A stretch of DNA of 39,606 nucleotides from Verrucomicrobiota bacterium (GTDB lineage Bacteria > Verrucomicrobiota > Verrucomicrobiia > Limisphaerales > UBA9464). A program made the position numbers and the translations under genes. The stretch spans positions 1-39,606 of the forward strand of contig CANGMH010000005.1 of NCBI GenBank assembly GCA_947454005.1. The letters run 5' to 3'. Positions within the stretch are counted from its first letter, which is position 1, and the number at the start of each line of letters is the position of its first letter. Under the pieces are notes generated by a model. That model was not told the DNA's origin. It searched no databases and was given only the letters and a program-made list of their open reading frames with translations. This document shows positions 26,866-36,200 of this stretch, piece by piece.

Positions 26866-29800
26866 ATGTCGAACTGCGTCGGATGGATCCAAGGAGCGAT
26901 GCGGGCGGCGACCCGTGTCCTTCGGTGGGCGGTGTCGTCGGTGCTCCTCGGGCTGGCCGCCGGGCCGGCCTCGGTCGCCTCGACGGCGGTGGTCGGCGAC
27001 CTGCCGAAGGAGTATTCCATCGATGTCTTGCAGGTGGAGGACGGCTTGCCGGGCAACACCGTCACGTCCATCGCGCAGACGCCGGACGGCTATCTGTGGT
27101 TCGGCACCTTCCAAGGGTTGGTGCGTTTCGACGGCGTACGTTTCACGGTGTTCGATTCCACCACTCCGGGCTTGGAGAGCGAACGGGCCACCCGGTTGTT
27201 CGTGGACCGGGCGGGGAGCCTGTGGGTCACGATGGAACAAGGCCAGGTCGCGCGCTATGCGGATGGCCGGTTCACGCCCCTGACGAAAACCGATGGTTGG
27301 CCGGGCCTCGCGGTGAAGTGGATGGCGAACTCGGCCGAGAACACCGTGCTGATCACGGTCGGGGCCGATGATTTCGGTCCGCGGATACTCCTGGAGTATG
27401 CGGCGGGGCGTTTCCGCGAGGTGCTTTCCAAGCCCCCGGTCCCGCCCGAGATCGTACCGACACGGGGCTCGGTGGGCGACACGGTCGTGGAAGTGGACAC
27501 CACCGGCCGCCGCTGGGTGGTGCAGGATCGCCGGCTCGGTTTCCTTGAGCGCGGTCGCTGGCAGCCGTGGACACCGCCCGCGGGCGAGCCGGTCCCGACC
27601 ATCGCCCGCATCGCCGCCAGTCCGCGCGGCGGCATATGGGTGTGCGCCGAGGGTCGCATCCGCCGGCTCGTCGACGGGCGCTGGAGCACGGACACACCGA
27701 CGTTCGCTTGGCCGAAGGAGAACGTGGTGATGGAGCTGATGGAGGATTCTGCCGGCCAGCTCTGGGTGGGAAGCTGGAGCAAGGGGCTGATGCTGGGCAG
27801 GCCGGACGGCTCCACCGAATGGCTCACGACCGGACGCGGCTTCACGAGCAACACGGCCAACTGCGTCTTCGAGGACCGCGAGCACAACGTCTGGGTCGGC
27901 ACCACCGCCGGCGGCCTGCTGCGGCTCCGGCACCGCGATTTCTCCACCTACGACCAGCGACACGGCCTGCCGACCCAACCTGCGATGGCCATCGCCAACG
28001 GTGCGGATGAAGTTTGGCTGGGCGTCACCGCCGGCGGCCTGTGGCGGTTGGCCGGGGGACGATCCGCCCCGATCGAACTGCCGGGAGCCCCGGATCCCAC
28101 CGTGCGGTCCCTGTGCTTCGACCGCGGTGGAACGCTCTGGTCGGGCCTGCATGGCAACAGCCTTTTCCGGCATCGCGCGGGTGAGACCGCGCGCTATGAC
28201 CGGGAGCAAGGGCTGTCGCACGAGATCATCTATGCGCTGTTCGAGGATCGGGACGGCATGCTCTGGATCGGCGGCGACAAAGGCGTGAGCCGGTTCGACG
28301 GCCGCAAGTTCGAGACGCTGACGAAGCGCGACGGCTTGTCCTCGGATCTGGTCTCGGCGATCGCCCAGGACCGGGATGGTGCCGTTTGGTTGGGCACCTT
28401 TGGCAGCGGCCTCGACCGCTTCCACGCGGGCCGGTTCCAGACCTTCACGCGTCGCGAAGGGCTGGCGCACGACACGGTGCGGGCGCTGCTGGCCGATGAC
28501 GACGGCACGCTCTGGATCGGCACGGGTGGCGGCGGCCTGAGCCGGTTGCGCGATGGCCGTTTCACGACCTACTCCGCCCGGACCGGGCTGCCGGGCAACG
28601 AGATCTCCGCGGTGCTCGATGACGGTTTGGGCCAGCTTTGGCTCGCCTCCAACCGCGGTGTGTTCCGGGTGGCGCGGGCGGAATTGGAGGCATTCGCCGA
28701 CGGCCGCCGAAACCGGCTGGAAGGCGTCACCTATCTGCCGGCCGACGGGTTGGCCGCCATGGAATCCGCCGCGGGCAATCCGTCCGCCGTGCGCGACCGC
28801 GAGGGTCGCCTGTGGTTTGCTTCCGTGAAAGGGGTGAGCATGGTGGACCCGCGGAAGCTCCGCACCAACCTGGTCCCGCCCACGGCGGTCATCGAGGAGG
28901 TCTGGCTGGATGGCGTCTGCCTGCTCTCGAACGGCAGCCTCGATGGTGACGCGAGCCGGATCCAGGCGACGACCCCTTACCGCGTTCCCCCGGGAAAACA
29001 GCGGCTGGAGATCCGCTACACCGGGCTGAGCCACATCGCCCCGGAAAGGGTGCGCTTCCGGCACCGGCTCACGGGCTTGGACCAAGGCTGGGAGGAGGCG
29101 GGTTCCCGTCGCACGGCCACCTATCACCTGCTGGCTCCCGGCGACTACCATTTCGAGGTCATGGCGCGGAACCATGACGGCGTGTGGAGCCCCGTGGCGG
29201 CGGCCTGGGATTTCAGCGTGCTGCCGGAGTGGCGGCAGACGCTCTGGTTCCGCAGCGGAGCCGGCCTGTTCCTGCTCGCGGGCGGGCTGGCGGCCTACCG
29301 TATGCGGATCCGCACGCTCACCCGGGCCCGGGTGCAGCAGGAGGTCTTCTCGCGCCGCCTCATCGCCTCCCAGGAAAGCGAACGGCAGCGCATCGCGAGG
29401 GAACTGCACGACAGCTTGGGGCAGAATCTGCTGGTCATCAAATGCCGGGTGGCGCTGGCCCAACAGCAATCGGCCCAGCCGGAGAAGCTGGCCGAGCAGT
29501 TGGGCGAGGCGGCGGCCATGACTTCCAGCGCCATCCGCGAGGTCCGCGAGATCTCCCAGGGCCTCCGGCCGTTCCAGCTCGATGAGCTGGGCCTCGGCCA
29601 GGCGCTGGAGGCGGTGGTGAGGAAACTGGCGGCGGCGACCCCGATCCGGTTCGTCGCGGAGATCGCCGAGCTGCGCGGGGTGTTCCCGCCCGAGTTCGAG
29701 ATCAGCTTCTACCGCATCGTGCAGGAATGCCTGAACAACGTGGTGAAGCACTCGAAGGCCGGCGAATGCCGCGTCCTCGTGGCCGACAACGGGTCCCAGG

Positions 29801-29991
29801 TCCGCGCCGAGATCACCGACAACGGCCGAGGGCTGGCGGGTGGGGACCGTCGGCACGGACCTGCGGCGGCCGAAGGCTTCGGCCTGACCAGCATCCGGGA
29901 GCGTGTCCGCACGCTGGGCGGGACGGTGGAGTTCACCTCCCGGCCCGAGGGCGGCACCCGCGTCGTCGTGGTCGTGCCGCGGCGTCCGTGA
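26866..29991 (+). CDS. Sensor histidine kinase with Reg_prop periplasmic propeller and Y_Y_Y domain
   Basis: The protein begins with a signal/anchor sequence (ATG 26899, codon 12, is an alternative start). A large periplasmic sensor follows, made of about eleven to twelve two-component propeller repeats (for example GYLWFGTFQGLVRFDG, AVWLGTFGSGLDRFHAG, TLWIGTGGGGLSRLRDG), then a Y_Y_Y domain (about 690-785; LEIRYTGLSHIAPERVRFRHRL ... GDYHFEVMARNHDG). One transmembrane helix (about 800-818) leads to a HisKA_3 dimerisation domain with His848 in IARELHDSLGQN and an ATPase domain (ECLNNVVKHSK, ITDNGRGL, GFGLTSIRERV, EGGTRVVVVVP). In Bacteroidota such sensors bind oligosaccharides and control polysaccharide loci; a carbohydrate signal is therefore likely. 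It pairs with the upstream regulator. Confidence 0.95.
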   Translation: MSNCVGWIQGAMRAATRVLRWAVSSVLLGLAAGPASVASTAVVGDLPKEYSIDVLQVEDGLPGNTVTSIAQTPDGYLWFGTFQGLVRFDGVRFTVFDSTTPGLESERATRLFVDRAGSLWVTMEQGQVARYADGRFTPLTKTDGWPGLAVKWMANSAENTVLITVGADDFGPRILLEYAAGRFREVLSKPPVPPEIVPTRGSVGDTVVEVDTTGRRWVVQDRRLGFLERGRWQPWTPPAGEPVPTIARIAASPRGGIWVCAEGRIRRLVDGRWSTDTPTFAWPKENVVMELMEDSAGQLWVGSWSKGLMLGRPDGSTEWLTTGRGFTSNTANCVFEDREHNVWVGTTAGGLLRLRHRDFSTYDQRHGLPTQPAMAIANGADEVWLGVTAGGLWRLAGGRSAPIELPGAPDPTVRSLCFDRGGTLWSGLHGNSLFRHRAGETARYDREQGLSHEIIYALFEDRDGMLWIGGDKGVSRFDGRKFETLTKRDGLSSDLVSAIAQDRDGAVWLGTFGSGLDRFHAGRFQTFTRREGLAHDTVRALLADDDGTLWIGTGGGGLSRLRDGRFTTYSARTGLPGNEISAVLDDGLGQLWLASNRGVFRVARAELEAFADGRRNRLEGVTYLPADGLAAMESAAGNPSAVRDREGRLWFASVKGVSMVDPRKLRTNLVPPTAVIEEVWLDGVCLLSNGSLDGDASRIQATTPYRVPPGKQRLEIRYTGLSHIAPERVRFRHRLTGLDQGWEEAGSRRTATYHLLAPGDYHFEVMARNHDGVWSPVAAAWDFSVLPEWRQTLWFRSGAGLFLLAGGLAAYRMRIRTLTRARVQQEVFSRRLIASQESERQRIARELHDSLGQNLLVIKCRVALAQQQSAQPEKLAEQLGEAAAMTSSAIREVREISQGLRPFQLDELGLGQALEAVVRKLAAATPIRFVAEIAELRGVFPPEFEISFYRIVQECLNNVVKHSKAGECRVLVADNGSQVRAEITDNGRGLAGGDRRHGPAAAEGFGLTSIRERVRTLGGTVEFTSRPEGGTRVVVVVPRRP

Positions 29992-30038
29992 CCACCACGG
30001 CCCCGTCCTCGGTGGTCGGTGGCGGTCGGCGGCTACGT

Positions 30039-30058
30039 GGGAACACCTAGTGGTTCCC
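30039..30058. terminator. Stem-loop after the histidine kinase gene
   Basis: A gggaac/gttccc stem with an 8-base loop lies 48 bases after the kinase stop. Without a T-tract it is only a possible terminator or processing site between the kinase operon and the receiver gene. Confidence 0.35.
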
Positions 30059-30123
30059 GCGGACCCGGTTCTGCGTGTTGGCTCTGATGCCGTGCCGCGA
30101 CCGGCCCGGCCATCCTGGGCACG

Positions 30124-30489
30124 TTGAAACGAGCCCGCCTGAAATTCCTGATCGTGGATGACCACGCCTCGATGCGCCTGGCGCTGCGCGAGTTGCTGAC
30201 CATCCCGGGCGACAGCGTGCACGAAGCGACGGACGGCGCGGAGGCCGAGGCCGCCTACGAATGGCAGCTGCCCGACTGGGTCATCATGGACGTGCAGATG
30301 CGGCCGGTGGGCGGGCTGGCGGCGACCCGTCACATCACGGCCCGTCATCCGGAGGCCCGCATCGTCATCGTCTCGCAGTTCGATGACCCCGACCTCCGCG
30401 CGCGCGCGGCCGAGGCCGGCGCCCGGGCCTACTTCACCAAGGACGACCTTTCCTGCCTCCCGCGCATGGTCCGCCCGATCCCGGCCTGA
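30124..30489 (+). CDS. Stand-alone response regulator receiver domain protein
   Basis: The start is a TTG codon; no ATG or GTG exists early enough to keep the first beta strand. The 121 residues form one receiver domain with Asp12/Asp13 in IVDDHAS, phospho-acceptor Asp56 in VIMDVQM, Ser84 in IVIVSQFDD and Lys106 in AYFTKDDL. There is no output domain, so it must act through protein contacts, as a phosphate sink, or on the adjacent kinase. It begins 132 bp after the kinase gene and ends one base before the PpiC-type lipoprotein gene, so it appears to head the operon that ends in the giant LamG gene. TTG starts are usually weak, which suggests low expression. Confidence 0.85.
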   Translation: MKRARLKFLIVDDHASMRLALRELLTIPGDSVHEATDGAEAEAAYEWQLPDWVIMDVQMRPVGGLAATRHITARHPEARIVIVSQFDDPDLRARAAEAGARAYFTKDDLSCLPRMVRPIPA

Positions 30490-30490
30490 G

Positions 30491-31417
30491 ATGAGCACAT
30501 CCTCCACCATCATCTTGATCGTCCTGGCCGCAGCGGTGGTCTCATGCCGTCAAGAGAAGCCGGCACCGGTGACGGAGCTGGCGCCGGACGTCGTGGCGAT
30601 GGTGGCCGGGCGTCCGGTGAAACGATCGGCGTTGGAGGCCGAGCTCGCGCGGCGCGGTCCGGGCGTGACGAAGGAAGCGGCGCTCGGCGACCTGGTGCGG
30701 CAGGAAGCGACGCTCGCCCAGGTCCGCGCCTCCGGGTTCGACCGCGATCCCGCGACGGTCGCCGCGATCGAGCGGTTGATGGTGGCGCGTTTCGAGGAAC
30801 GGGAACTGGCGGCGGCGGAGGCCTCGGCGGTGAGCGAGGACGAGGTCCGCGCGGCCTATGCCGCCGACGCGGCGCGGTACGCGGTGCCCGCGGCGGTGCG
30901 GGGCGGCGTGCTGTTCTTGAGATCCAGCCCCAGGTCGGCACCGGAGAAACGCGCGGCGGTGGCGGAGCAGGCGGAACGGTTGCGGATCCAGGCCCAAGCA
31001 GCCGATGGCGCGGCGTTCGAGCGGTTGGTGCGCGAACATTCCGAGGACCAGGCCACCCGATACCAAGCGGGTGACACCGGTTGGTTGAGCGCGGGTGCCG
31101 ACGACCAGCGCTGGGACCCCGCCATCGCCGAGGCGCTCCGCGCGCTCCAGCGACCGGGCGACTGCGCGCCGGTCGTCGCGACGGCGACGGGCTTCTACGT
31201 CGTCCGTCTCACCGGCACGAAACCCGCCGCCACCCGGCCCCTGACCGAGGTCGGGCCAGCCATCCGTCACCAGCTCCAGCAAGCCAAGCGCGAGCAGTCG
31301 ATCGCGGCCTTCCACGCGCGTATGCGCGCCGGTCTCGACATCCGGACCAACACCGCCGTCTTGGCCCGGATCGTCGCCCCCGACCCGTCGACCCCGCGTC
31401 CACCGGCCTTGCCCTGA
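30491..31417 (+). CDS. PpiC-type peptidyl-prolyl isomerase lipoprotein (foldase)
   Basis: The ATG at 30491 lies one base after the previous stop; the longer track ORF starts inside that gene. A lipoprotein signal peptide (IILIVLAAAVVSC, Cys19) is followed by a SurA/PrsA-like helical N-domain (VVAMVAGRPVKRSALEAELARRG ... LVRQEATLAQVRASGF, SEDEVRAAYAADAARYAVP) and a parvulin domain (about 140-250; VRGGVLFLRSS, AFERLVREHSEDQATRYQAGDTGWLS, ALRALQRPGDCAPVVATATGFYVVRLTG). Such proteins help secreted or outer-membrane proteins fold in the periplasm. The operon position before a 603-residue secreted protein and a giant LamG protein suggests it serves those clients. This is inference from spacing (25 and 18 bp gaps). 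Confidence 0.88.
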   Translation: MSTSSTIILIVLAAAVVSCRQEKPAPVTELAPDVVAMVAGRPVKRSALEAELARRGPGVTKEAALGDLVRQEATLAQVRASGFDRDPATVAAIERLMVARFEERELAAAEASAVSEDEVRAAYAADAARYAVPAAVRGGVLFLRSSPRSAPEKRAAVAEQAERLRIQAQAADGAAFERLVREHSEDQATRYQAGDTGWLSAGADDQRWDPAIAEALRALQRPGDCAPVVATATGFYVVRLTGTKPAATRPLTEVGPAIRHQLQQAKREQSIAAFHARMRAGLDIRTNTAVLARIVAPDPSTPRPPALP

Positions 31418-31442
31418 TCTTTCTCGCCTCTTTCCCCGAGCC

Positions 31443-33254
31443 ATGAAGACCCCATCCTCCTCCGCTTCGCTGTGGCGCCTTGTCGTCTGCCTGCTGTCGT
31501 TGCCGCTGGCCGCGCTGCTGGCGCGGGCCACGCCGACGACCACGCAGACCGTCACGCTCAACCCGGGCTGGAACGCCATCCATCTCGAGGTGGAGCCGGC
31601 GAACCCCGATCTGAGCGCGGTCTTCGACGGCGTGGCGGCGGACAGCGTGTGGGCCTACGGGAACAACCTGGGCCAGCCCGATTTCATCGCCGAGGTCACC
31701 GAGACGGCGCTGGCCAAGGCCGGCTGGTTCTCGTGGGTGCCCACCAACCGCGTCGATGCCTTCCAGAACAACCTTTTCCAGGTCCAGGTCAACCGGTCGT
31801 ACCTGGTGAAGTTCACCGGCGCGACCGCCGCCACGCTCACCTTGTCCGGCCGGCCGACCACCCGCACGCGGGCCTGGTTGCCGGATTCGTACAATTTCCG
31901 CGGCCTGCCGGTGGACCCCGCGCTCCCGCCGACGTTCCTCAGCTTCTTCCGTCCGTCCACCGCCCATTATTCGACGAAGACCGGTCTCGCGGCGATGTAC
32001 CGGCTCGACCCGACGGGAGCGTGGCAACGGATCGTGGCCACGGACCTGGTGCTCCGCGGCGAGGCCTATTGGATCTGGTGCCAAGGCGGTTCGGATTTCG
32101 TCGCGCCGTTCGTGGCGGCGCCGGTCTTCGGGGACGGGCTCGAGTTCGGCCTCTCTGCCGACGACGTGGAATTGGACCTGAAGAACCTGGGGAACACGGC
32201 CTTCAACGCCACCGTCCGAGACCTCGGCGCCCCGACGCCCAACCCGTTGTCGTATGCCCAGCGCTTGTCCGACCAGACGCTGAACTGGCCCGGGCTGCCG
32301 ACGCCGTGGGTGCGGCCGGTGCCGACGGGCGCCGCCCGCCGCGAGCGGATCGCGGTCCGCCGCGCCGACATGACGACGGATCTGTTCGAGACGGTCCTCG
32401 AGATCACTGACGGTCTGGGCACCCGTCACCTGTTGCCTGTGTCGGTCACCCGCGCGTTGACGCCGGTCGGCGCGGCACTGCCGGCGGTGGCAGCCCACGC
32501 CGGCCTGTGGGTCGGGGTCGCTACGTTGAACGCCGTCAGCGAGGCGCATTCCGGTCCGCTCACGACGAACATCTCGCAGGGTTTCACGGTCCAGCTCGAG
32601 ACCAATGCCGTCTCCAGGATCATCACCACGAACCTGGTCCCGCACTCGGTGGTGCGCACGGCGCCGTCCATGGCGCCCACGCCCACCGGCAGCGAGCTCG
32701 GTCTCAGGCTTCTTCTGCACGTGGATGCCGCGGGCCAGACCCGGCTGCTGAAGGAGGTCATCGAGATGTGGCAGGACGGCACGACCACCAACGATGCCTC
32801 CGGCACCGCGATCATCGACCGCCCAGGCCGCCACGTGCTGCTGACGGACGATTCCCTGGTCGGCAGGTACACCGGCGTGTCCGCCCGGGACGGCGTGCCG
32901 GTCGGCCGGCGGCTGAGCACCGCGGGTTTCGATTTCGCGGAAAACGAACTGCCGATGTCCGGCGTGTTCGACATCGGGTCGTCGGTGGTCGCGACGAACA
33001 CCATGTCCGATACCTTCGCCCGGAACCCCTTCAAGCACCGCTACCATCCGGACCACCAGAAGGGCTACGAGATCCGTCGCGTCATCGGGCTGGAGTTCGG
33101 CGCCGCCCCGGCCAATCCACCGCCCGGCTACGGCGAGCGCGTTCTCGACGGCATCTACCGCGAGACGGTCTCCGGCCTCCACCGCACCAACATCGTGGTC
33201 AGCGGCGCTTTCCGGCTGACCCGCATCGCGACCACCGCCGTGCTCAACCAGTAA
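31443..33254 (+). CDS. Secreted protein of unknown function preceding the giant LamG gene
   Basis: The protein has a signal peptide (LWRLVVCLLSLPLAALLARA) and no further membrane helix. I do not recognise a named family. The N-terminal part reads as a beta-rich domain (QTVTLNPGWNAIHLEVEPANPDLSAVF, VNRSYLVKFTGATAATLTLSGRP), and a central block has AYWIWCQGGSDFVAPF and VELDLKNLGNTAFNATVRD, like an Ig/HYDIN-type strand pattern. A C-terminal block contains RPGRHVLLTDDSL and a His-rich stretch (NPFKHRYHPDHQKGYEIRR) that could bind metal. No enzyme motif is visible. It sits between the foldase lipoprotein and the giant LamG gene with 25 and 18 bp gaps, so it is probably a co-secreted partner or an accessory of the giant protein. 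Confidence 0.8.
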   Translation: MKTPSSSASLWRLVVCLLSLPLAALLARATPTTTQTVTLNPGWNAIHLEVEPANPDLSAVFDGVAADSVWAYGNNLGQPDFIAEVTETALAKAGWFSWVPTNRVDAFQNNLFQVQVNRSYLVKFTGATAATLTLSGRPTTRTRAWLPDSYNFRGLPVDPALPPTFLSFFRPSTAHYSTKTGLAAMYRLDPTGAWQRIVATDLVLRGEAYWIWCQGGSDFVAPFVAAPVFGDGLEFGLSADDVELDLKNLGNTAFNATVRDLGAPTPNPLSYAQRLSDQTLNWPGLPTPWVRPVPTGAARRERIAVRRADMTTDLFETVLEITDGLGTRHLLPVSVTRALTPVGAALPAVAAHAGLWVGVATLNAVSEAHSGPLTTNISQGFTVQLETNAVSRIITTNLVPHSVVRTAPSMAPTPTGSELGLRLLLHVDAAGQTRLLKEVIEMWQDGTTTNDASGTAIIDRPGRHVLLTDDSLVGRYTGVSARDGVPVGRRLSTAGFDFAENELPMSGVFDIGSSVVATNTMSDTFARNPFKHRYHPDHQKGYEIRRVIGLEFGAAPANPPPGYGERVLDGIYRETVSGLHRTNIVVSGAFRLTRIATTAVLNQ

Positions 33255-33272
33255 TCTCCACGAGATCGAGCC

Positions 33273-36200
33273 ATGAAATCTTCCTTTTCCCTCTTCCTTC
33301 GGCGCTCCGTTCCGCGCTGGTCCGCGCTGCTCGTGTGCTTCGCCGCCTTGGCCCAGGTCATGGGCCGGGCCCAGAATCTTCCGCCCGTCGCGGGACCGGC
33401 CACCGCGCTGGAGCTGGACGGCATCAGCCAGCAGGTCCTCCTGCCCGCCCTGTCGCTCAACAACCGCTCGTTCTCCGTGGAGATGTGGGCGCGTCGCGCC
33501 GCGCCCAACCGCGCCGACTTCGTGCTCGGCCAAGGGAATGGCGAATATCAGAACGGGCCCGTCAACTACGCGCTCCATATCGGTTTCCGCCCTGAGAACA
33601 CCTTCACGTTCGCCTTCTACGGCAACGACCTCAACACCCCGGCCTACACCGACACCAACTGGCACCACTGGGCCTGCACCTTCGACGCTGTGACGAAGGC
33701 GCGGAGGATCTACCGCGACGGCGTCGTGGTCGCGGCCGACATATCCAGTTCCAATTTCCTGGCGGACGGGAACGTGATCATCGGCAACACGCCCCTCGGA
33801 GCCGGCTTCTTCAAAGGCGAGTTGGCCGATGTCCGCATCTGGTCCACCGCCCGCACCGCCGCGGAGATCGCCGACAACCGCGGTGCCAGCATCCCACCCG
33901 CCACGCCGGGGTTGTTGGTCAACTACCGTTTCAACGAAGGCTGGGGCACCGTCGCCACGGACCTCGCCAGCTCGGCTTCCAATCCTGACCAGGGCGGTGC
34001 CCAGAACGGGATCGTGCAGAACGGTGCGATCTTCGTCGGGGCGGATGCGGTGTTGGGCAGGTCCATCGGGTTCAGTCTGGCGGCGGGCCAGAAGATCACG
34101 GTCCCGAACTTCGCGGCGAGCCTGATCAACGGGGAGGCGGTCACCGTGGAGTTCTGGCAGAAGGTGGACGCTCAGGTCGCCCAGAGCACCATCAGCATGG
34201 GAAGCGGCTCGGTCCGGTTTGTCGCACACGTGCCTTATAGCGATGGCAAGGTCTATTGGGACTTCGGCGATATCAACGGCAACGGCCGGCTCTCCTACAC
34301 GCCGCCGGTGACTCCGGTGGGGCAATGGAACCACTTCGCCTTGGTCGCTGACGGGAACAGCCAGCAGATGAAGATCTATCGCAACGGTGTGCTGGAGGCT
34401 TCCAAAGCCAGCGCCGCCTTCTTCGCTCCGGCCTCCGGCGACCTGGAGATCGGACCGGGCGGGCGCATCGCGGATCTCCGGATCTGGAACATCGTGCGCA
34501 CCGCGGCGCAGATCGCGGACAACCGCTTCGCCCCGGTCGCGCCCGGCTCCCCGAACCTGATCCTGAATTATCGTTTCAGCGAGATCTCGGGAACGACCAT
34601 CGCCGATGTGGCGACGTACCGGGGCGCGCAGAACGGGACCTTGGTCAACAGCCCGCGGCTCCACACCGCCAACACCGAGGCGCTGGCCAACCTGCTGGTC
34701 GTGCCGGTGCCGGAGGATGCGTCGAGGGTCATCAACCTGCCCGCGGCCGACGGGAACTTCACGGCGCCGACCTATTCCAGCATCAGCGCGACGAGCGGGA
34801 GCGTGGTGCCGCTCACGGGTGGCAACGTGCTCTACACCCCGGCCTCCGGTTACTCGGGGAACGACACGATCAGCTACACGGTGAGCGACGGAAGCCTGAC
34901 CAGTTCCGGCACGGTGAAGGTGCAGGTCAACGCGCTGAACGATCCGCCGGTCGTCGGTCCCGGCACCGCGCTCGCGCTCAACGCCAGCGGCAACGGCAGC
35001 GGCAGCGGCAGCGGCCAGTATCTAGACCTGCCGGACGGCGTGTGGTTCGGCGACACCTTCACCGTCGAAGGATGGGTTCACGTCCGGTCCTATGCGACCT
35101 GGTCGCGGTTCTTCGATTTCGGCAACGGCCCGGGCATCAACAACGTCCTAGGCGCGCTGACCAGCGGCAACGACGGCAAGCCGCGGCTCGACATCTATCA
35201 AGGGGCCGCGGGTCTGCCGCAGTCCATCATCTCGTCGCAACAGGTACCGCTGAACACATGGACCCACCTCGCCTTCACCCGCGACACGTCCGGCATCGGC
35301 CACATCTACATCAACGGGATCGAGACCGCTTCCGGCGCGATCTGGGCGCCGCTGAACGTGACGCGCACAGGAGCCTATTTCGGCCATAGCAATTGGCCGG
35401 CGGACGCGGACGCCGACGCGAAGTTCGCCGACCTCCGCATCTGGAGCACCGCGCGCACCGCGCAGCAGCTCAAGGAGGACTGGAACCCGTCGCTGCTGAA
35501 CACCACCACCGGCCTCGTCGCCTATTACCGGCTGAACGAAGGCTCCGGTCCGACCGCTTTCGATTCCGCCACCGCTGATGGCGCGCAAAACGCCGCGCTC
35601 GTCGGCGCGCCCGTCTGGCGCCCGGTCGATGGGCCGGCCACCTCGCTGGCTTTCAACGGCACCAGCCAGTACGGCCAGGTGCTGGACAGCGCGGCGATCA
35701 GCATCACCGGCCCGATCACGCTGGAGGCGTGGGTCCGGCCGGCGGCGATCGGCACGGCGATGGGGATCATCGAGAAATATGGCGTCAACGACGGCGGCTA
35801 TTTTCTCAGGGTGGACCCGAGCGGCAAGATCATCTGCTCCACCGTGGACAAGTCGTTCACCAGCTCCGTCGTGACGGGCAACACAGTGTTGCGTACAGAT
35901 GTCTGGAGCCACGTGGCGGCCACCTGGGATGGCACGCTGCTTCGGGTGTATGTCAACGGCGTGCTGGACGGATACGGCCTGGTGGGCCGGAACCCCAAGG
36001 ACGGCGCGACACCGCTCTTCATCGGGGCGGTCGGCGACAACCAGAGCTACAAGTTCTCCGGCCGGATCGGCGATGTCCGCGTGTGGAACGTGGCGCGCAC
36101 GGCTGCCGAGATCGCGGCATCCCAGGGCGGCGTGCCTGCCGCCTCGTCCGGCTTGGTGCTGAACTACAAGTTCACGGAAGGCACGGGCACGACGTTGAAC

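Noticed and set aside
25129-30513. 1794-residue minus-strand ORF
   Set aside because: It is antisense to the CE15, response regulator and sensor kinase genes, all of which have clear motifs. Its sequence is Arg/His/Gly-rich with no domain, as expected of a GC3-driven shadow.
31209-34664. 1151-residue minus-strand ORF
   Set aside because: It is antisense to the foldase, the 603-residue protein and the giant LamG gene, and has no recognisable domain.
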